Source: Hypericum androsaemum
Taxonomy: Eukaryota > Streptophyta > Magnoliopsida > Malpighiales > Hypericaceae
Length of the DNA: 64,000 bases
Reading direction: 5' to 3'
Assembly (NCBI GenBank): GCA_963995505.1
Contig: OZ023197.1
Coordinates: 1,037,001 to 1,101,000, forward strand
The position numbers were made by a program, and so were the translations under genes. A model generated the notes under the pieces. The model was not told the DNA's origin. It worked only from the letters and a program-made list of their open reading frames with translations, and ran no database searches. Positions 58,774-64,000 of the stretch are shown here, piece after piece. Each line of letters starts with the position of its first letter. Position 1 is the first letter of the stretch.

Positions 58774-61290
58774 GTGCTGAGAAATAGATAAATAAACATG
58801 GCAAAGAGCTAGAACAAATACAAATATTGCCCAAGTACCCCACCCTAAGTGGATAGGTTAGGATTAAATTTTTAGAGATGAAGAATGTGAAACTTTTGGG
58901 GAGCAAAACAAGGAGGGGCCCTAAAATGTCCCCACCTAGAAAGAGAAGTATCATACCGTCATTGATTCAGGCATCCAAAGGAAGATACAAATCGATTTCC
59001 TCATCTTTCGAAATCCCTCCAAAACGGGTATTTTTGTTCTCGTGCTACTTGAGATGATATACCCCCTCTATGTGTCATAGGACAAGTGAAATAGAAATTT
59101 ATCAAAAAATATTTAGATCAACGATAATAAAATTATTTTTTATGGTTCAAATTTGAATTCTTCAGAACACAACAATATTAAATAATTATTATGAAAACTT
59201 TATCATTATTAAATTTTTTTACCAAACTGCAATATAGATTAGTCGATCCAATATATATATATATATATATAGACAGACCTTCTGATACATTTAATCAAAT
59301 TTACGAATTATAATGGACCAGGAATATTTTTTGTTAGACCCATAAAGAATTGTTATTTATGTTATGCTTAATTTTAACTCAAGATGTTAATTTTTTTGAA
59401 AGATATATGTATTAATATGTGTCATGAAATATACAACCTACTTAGTACGATATTTCTTTTGGCATAGAATAAAACGGGGTTGCAACTGCGAGGCTCGTAA
59501 AAATCCTACCACACCAAAATCTGAGAAAAAAGATGTGAAAAGACTCATCTCGATGTTAAAATCGCAAGAAAAATAACACAATGTCAAGCTAAAAACCAAA
59601 AACTAAATCCCGATGGAAAAACCCATCTTTTTTTATAACCTGACTCTGTTCCAAATAATTATTTACAAATATACAGACTTAAATTCTTCGTATAAGTATA
59701 GAATTGTACTCACGAATCTCAGTAAACTTCAGAAAAAAGAGCGTAAAAAACAGGTTAGCACTTCGCCAAAATTACCGCAGTTAACACGATTCTATGTCTT
59801 TTCTTATTGTAAATTCTCGTCTAATTTTACTAATAAAACAAGGCAGTGAAAGTTACGTACAAGTGGTCCTCCAATAATATGACAATCGTAATTCATCTTT
59901 CGAGAATGAATCTCGACAGTTAGGCATTTGTTTACTAATTTTTTTAATCTCTAGTATTTAAAGTCTAATATTTTTGAAGTAACCACTTTTTTAATATTTT
60001 CTTTTTTATTAGCGAGACTCCAACTCCTTAAAAGTCTCTAACTCGAGTTATAGTTTGTAATAAACTGTAATAATCGCAACTAACGGTTTATAAACAAAAA
60101 CCCACATGTTGTAAGTCAGTCAGATGAAAGAACAAACCTTACATCACTCTTACTAAGATTTCTCAAAAAAAATCTTACTATGTTTAAAGGGCTGGCACAT
60201 CAGGGTTCTTTTTGTCGGTTGTGTCTCACGTTGTTAAATTGATGCTAAGCAATTTTTTCATATCATAAATTTTCATTTATTACGGTCGAATTTTATCGAA
60301 GCTTACAATTTCTTACAAAGGAATTTAACTAAATTTTTTGTAAATTTGTAAATATTAATAATAAAAATATACTTAAAAAAGTTAAATTGTATTATTACAT
60401 TCAATATTTTTTATAACAGCTCGTATTGTAATCATAAATTTGTTAATAATTTTTGTTGTTAAAAAAACAAATAAAAAAATGTTTCAAGTTTTTTTGACTT
60501 TATACTATATGGTTTAAAACGTATAAAATAAATGGTCAATTTTTGACATTGTGATACTTTAGTGGCATTGATAACTTGTCCCTTATTATCGTGCCACATA
60601 ACTTCTCATGACAACTCAAATCGCTGGCTACATTTGGTACGTATTCTGCATAGAACTAGAGATACATGACATAATAGTACTGGACAGACCTCTTTCTTCT
60701 AGCTATCATGTCTTGTATTTAATAATTTCAGTACATGATCGAACATTTAGTCAAGTTCTTTATTTTTTTTGAACCAGTTCTTTTTTTGTTACATGTAACA
60801 GTTCCGTCTAAAATTTTGTTAAAAACAAAATTATCCTTCGTGACAACAAAAGAGAATATTCATTATTCCGAGTAAAATCGATCATCGTAGTTACATTAAA
60901 AATTATTGTACCATAAAAAAGAAATCCTTGCATAAAAAATCAATATCAAAACTAAATCCTTCAAAAAAAATTCTTACAACTTTGGATCATCGCAGTTACA
61001 TTATGAATATTTTAATATATTCACATAATTTACCAAATATGTATTTTTTTTAAGGTAAAATTATTATTAAGACTCATTGGTACATGTACCGTATACAATA
61101 AAGTTGTGTGTTGAATTACCTTATACGAAGACCTCATTAAAATACTATCATAGTAAATATGTATGTATTAATCAAATATTTGAATTACCAATTTATATCT
61201 TTATATAAATTTGTATCCGAAATATAAAATTTAAAAATTTTAAATGAGTATACAAATATTAAAATATTTGAATCCGAATTAAAAAAAATT
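58774..61290. other. No gene recognised (2.5 kb)
   Basis: Very AT-rich, with a (TA)n run at about 59249-59271. No credible gene. 59470-59600 resembles 16840-17000. Confidence 0.5.
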
Positions 61291-62369
61291 TGGGCAAATT
61301 ATCCTCAGGTCCCGGGGTATGGTCTCCCTACCCCTGGGGTCCCTAGGTTTACAAAATCTATTATGTCATCTCCTGTGTTTGGTTTTAGAAATTCTCGGGT
61401 CCCTATCGTCGAAATATGCCATTTTTTTTGGCGAACTCCCACTTGAAAAGACTAAAATATCTCTCTCACTTAAAAAATAAAAAAATCCCTCTATCCTTTC
61501 CCTTCTTCTTCCTCCCACTTTATCTTCTTCCTCCAACCTTCAACCAAATTAAAAACTCAAACTTAAAAATAAATCTAAACATTTTTAGTGAGAATAAAAA
61601 ATATTTAGAGAATCAAAATTTGATAAAACCTAAATATTTTAGGGTTCAGCCTCCTTAGTACTCCTCGCTTCCCCTTCTTCAAATCCAACCTGCCCGATCC
61701 AAGCTCCCGCCTCGAGACACCGGGGAGGGCCACCTGGGCAAGGAAACCCCGGAACTTGGGGTAGTCCAAAGTGGAAAACGACGCTGACCTACAAGACTCG
61801 TACACCCAATCGGTCAAGTAGTTCAGGGCGTGTATATACCTGTGATAATGTCGCCTTTACTGGTGTTTTGGACTACCGTTTTGGATTTTCATAACACCAA
61901 TTTGGATCTCATTTGAAAATTTTGACCTTTTGTCATGTCTGTGCTTTAAATCCTGAGAAAGTAACGACCTTTGACCTGTTTTTTTACATCATCTATTTAA
62001 CAGTTCTCGTGGTGTTGCTTCTATTTTGAACAGAGGTTAGGTCCGTGATGAACCCTAATTTGAGATAGTTGTTCGAATTAGATTTTTACTTCAAATTGGA
62101 GTTTTCAAAATTAGGGTCGATCAAAATTGAGTTTTAGTTTTTGATTTGGTTCAAGGTTGGAGGAAGAAGATGAAGTGGGAAGAAATAGAATTTTTTATTT
62201 TTTAAGTGGGAGGGGCATTTTAGTCTTTTCAAGTGGGGGTTCGCCGGAGAAAATGAAATTTTCCGGCGACAGGGACCGAGAGTTTCTAAAACCAAACACG
62301 GAGGACGGCATAATAGATTTTGTAAACCTAAGGACACCATACTCCATGGATCTGAGAGTAATTTGCCCA
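61291..62369. mobile_element. Mutator-like element 3 with long TIRs (Pack-MULE candidate)
   Basis: Terminal inverted repeats of about 210 bp (61291-61500 and 62163-62369): the left end TGGGCAAATTATCCTCAGGT and the right end in reverse TGGGCAAATTACTCTCAGAT both continue through tacaaaatctattatg and ttggttttagaaa.tctcgg. The 9-bp duplication AAAAAATTT (61283-61291, 62370-62378) is in A-rich DNA, so its exact placement is ambiguous by a base. The interior holds a GC-rich protein-like fragment (61605-61817, -). Confidence 0.85.
61605..61817 (-). pseudogene. Host-gene-like fragment inside Mutator-like element
   Basis: A 70-codon frame starting MTDWVYESCRSASFSTLDYP and containing KFRGFLAQVALPGVSRRELG. 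From memory this resembles a conserved segment of plant hAT-transposase-derived (DUF659 family) genes, of the type VYESCGSVSFSSLEHPKFRA. After the match the frame runs into TE sequence (LKKGKRG). If correct, it is a captured exon. I cannot search to confirm. Confidence 0.5.
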
Positions 62370-62541
62370 AAAAAATTTATATGAGATTTGAAAATCATAT
62401 ATTAGAGAAAATGATTAGTAATTGGGTTAAACTTGATGAAGAAAAAAAAAGAATTTAGGGTAATATCACAACAAATTTATGTCCCATGGAAATAAATGAG
62501 ACAAGAAATTGGGAGTGTGCTGGGACAAACTTCCAATTTTA

Positions 62542-62890
62542 GGGGTTGAATTTGGTCATGAACGTGTAAAACGCGTCAGGACCGTCCTGACGGATAAAAT
62601 GGTATATCCAGTTATGATAAAATGGTCTACCTAGTTATGTCTACTCAGTTATGATAAAATGGTTTCACGGGGACCGTCCCGGATAAGGGGGTTAGATAAA
62701 ATGGTCTATTCAGTTATGATAAAACGGTCTACACCCGATTATGATAAAATGATCTATCCAATTATGATAAAATGGTTTCACAGGGACCGTCCCAAATAAA
62801 AGGGGTTGGATAAAATGGTCTGCCCGGTTATGATAAAATGGTAATCCAGGACCGTCGTGAAAACGGACGTCCAGGACCAAATCTGGTCCC
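62542..62890. mobile_element. hAT-like MITE with internal tandem repeats
   Basis: A 349-bp insert with ends GGGGTTGAATTTGGTC and, in reverse, GGGACCAGATTTGGTC. A perfect 8-bp duplication CAATTTTA (62534-62541 and 62891-62898) fits a hAT element. The middle is about ten repeats of the phrase gttatgataaaatggtctac, with two copies of a larger block (ggtttcac-gggaccgtccc). No coding capacity. Its ends resemble the MITE at 28079-28375. Confidence 0.8.
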
Positions 62891-62898
62891 CAATTTTA

Positions 62899-64000
62899 TC
62901 TCGTCCATTTCCTACGCCAAATATAAACTTGGACAAAAATCATTGATCAATACTGTCCAAACTATAGAACCAAAGTGGTAGTCCACGTAATAATCCCGTT
63001 TAATGTGACACGTTAAGTGGACAACAACATAAAAAACTGACAGTATCACCAAAGATCAAATGTGAAACCTCAATCACAGATTTGATGAACTCAACTAATT
63101 TGATTTACTAACATAAACTGTTTACCAGAAAAATCACCAGTTAAATTGCTATATAAAAACCCCTCTCTTTCTCGGTCTCTGGAAATTTGAGGCCTTCACT
63201 TCTAACTTAACAACTCGCTTCTCGCTGGTCTCCTCCATCAACAAACACACAAAACCTTGTAAGAAACCCAACCAACTTGAGCGGAACCTGATTGCCCCAT
63301 TAGGGCATGAACTACTTGGAAAGGATCCATTTGAAGCCCTCCATCGCGGCTGCTCCATTCTTGATCGGTGGCTTAGCTAAATTTCCAATCTTTATTGCTC
63401 CTGTTGGTGTTGTTAGCTCTCTCTGCTGTGTTTTCCTGCATCTGGGTATGAATTGGGAAGTGGGTTTTACTTTCTTGTCGGTCGTCAATTGAAAGTTCGA
63501 TGCTTTATTGGAGATTACATGTTTTTGTTCCAATTTAGGAGTTCATTGTGATGTTTTTTAGTACATTTTACAGTACCCATTTTAAAGATGGGATTTTTGG
63601 GACTAGTTTGCCTTTTTTTGGTGAATTTAAATTTAGGCTGGTTGGCCTAAACTCTGGGGTTTTAGACATTTTTGGGCGTTGTTGCCTCTCCGAACAGGGT
63701 TTCTCCATTTTTGCAAGGGGTGGGAACTGACCCACCGACCCCTGAGAAACGAGGTAGTAACCGTTTTGTCATCCTATCCACCAAACGTTGATTACTAGTT
63801 TGCCTCTTCATTGGTGAGTGACTAGTGGCCTTGCTTTGTGGTAGTCTTGTTTGGTTGTCCTCTTTGTCTCCATGTCGATTTCTCATGGAGTGATTTTCTC
63901 TGTTTAATTCTGTAAGTGACCAAGTGTCAGTGTGGTCTTCTCCTTTTCCTCAGTCAACGAAATTTAGTTGGAGTAATGCAGTTGTTTATCCTTGGGGTCC
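62899..64000 (+). other. Possible promoter and first exon of a gene running off the window
   Basis: A TATA box (CTATATAAAAACCCC, near 63150-63164) is followed by a CT-rich leader and an ATG at 63307. That frame (MNYLERIHLKPSIAAAPFLI, then a hydrophobic stretch) is open for 61 codons and passes a possible donor (G|GTATGA, about 63446). A possible acceptor (taatgcag|TTG) lies near 63978. I do not recognise the peptide, so both the gene and its frame are unproven. Confidence 0.35.

Overview
This is a nuclear plant window, most likely from a eudicot. The genes are split by GT-AG introns, intergenic DNA is AT-rich, and it carries plant repeat families (a Cassandra TRIM, Copia, Mutator-like, LINE) and plastid-derived inserts. 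I could not fix the species from sequence alone.

Seven protein-coding genes are supported: a patatin-related phospholipase of the pPLAIII type (13840-16133, +), the mitochondrial glycine-cleavage H protein (19859-21425, -), an EXORDIUM-like secreted protein (22887-23915, -), CDP-diacylglycerol synthase with eleven coding exons (38556-42144, +), an intronless P-class PPR protein (43442-45523, +), a xi-class glutathionyl-hydroquinone reductase (46710-48587, +) and a small CX9C cysteine-motif protein (49997-50347, -). They do not form a pathway. The only shared theme is organelle or lipid function.

Region by region: 1-4.6 kb is repeats (a complete Cassandra TRIM, a gypsy-like LTR fragment, an older Cassandra relic, a 320-bp hairpin). 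4.6-10.6 kb has no recognisable gene. 10.6-13.3 kb is a young, internally deleted Copia element ending about 590 bp before the phospholipase start codon. 16-28 kb holds the H-protein and EXORDIUM-like genes among AT-rich DNA. 28.7-32.4 kb is a decayed relative of the same deleted Copia family, fused to a nearly identical 1.75-kb copy of the 3' part of the phospholipase gene. 32-37 kb carries a Mutator-like element, a large foldback element and a retroposon with a 21-bp target duplication. 37.5-50.4 kb is the gene-dense part. 50-64 kb is again transposon-rich (two more Mutator-like elements, a dead LINE, MITEs).

The most interesting layers are structural. Two Copia copies share one internal deletion. 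A gene-fragment copy abuts the older one. Pol III-type 5S sequence lies inside the LTRs of the Cassandra element. A Mutator-like element appears to carry a host gene fragment. A plastid 16S rDNA insert lies directly upstream of the PPR gene. I found no clearly new biological system; several of these arrangements merit follow-up.
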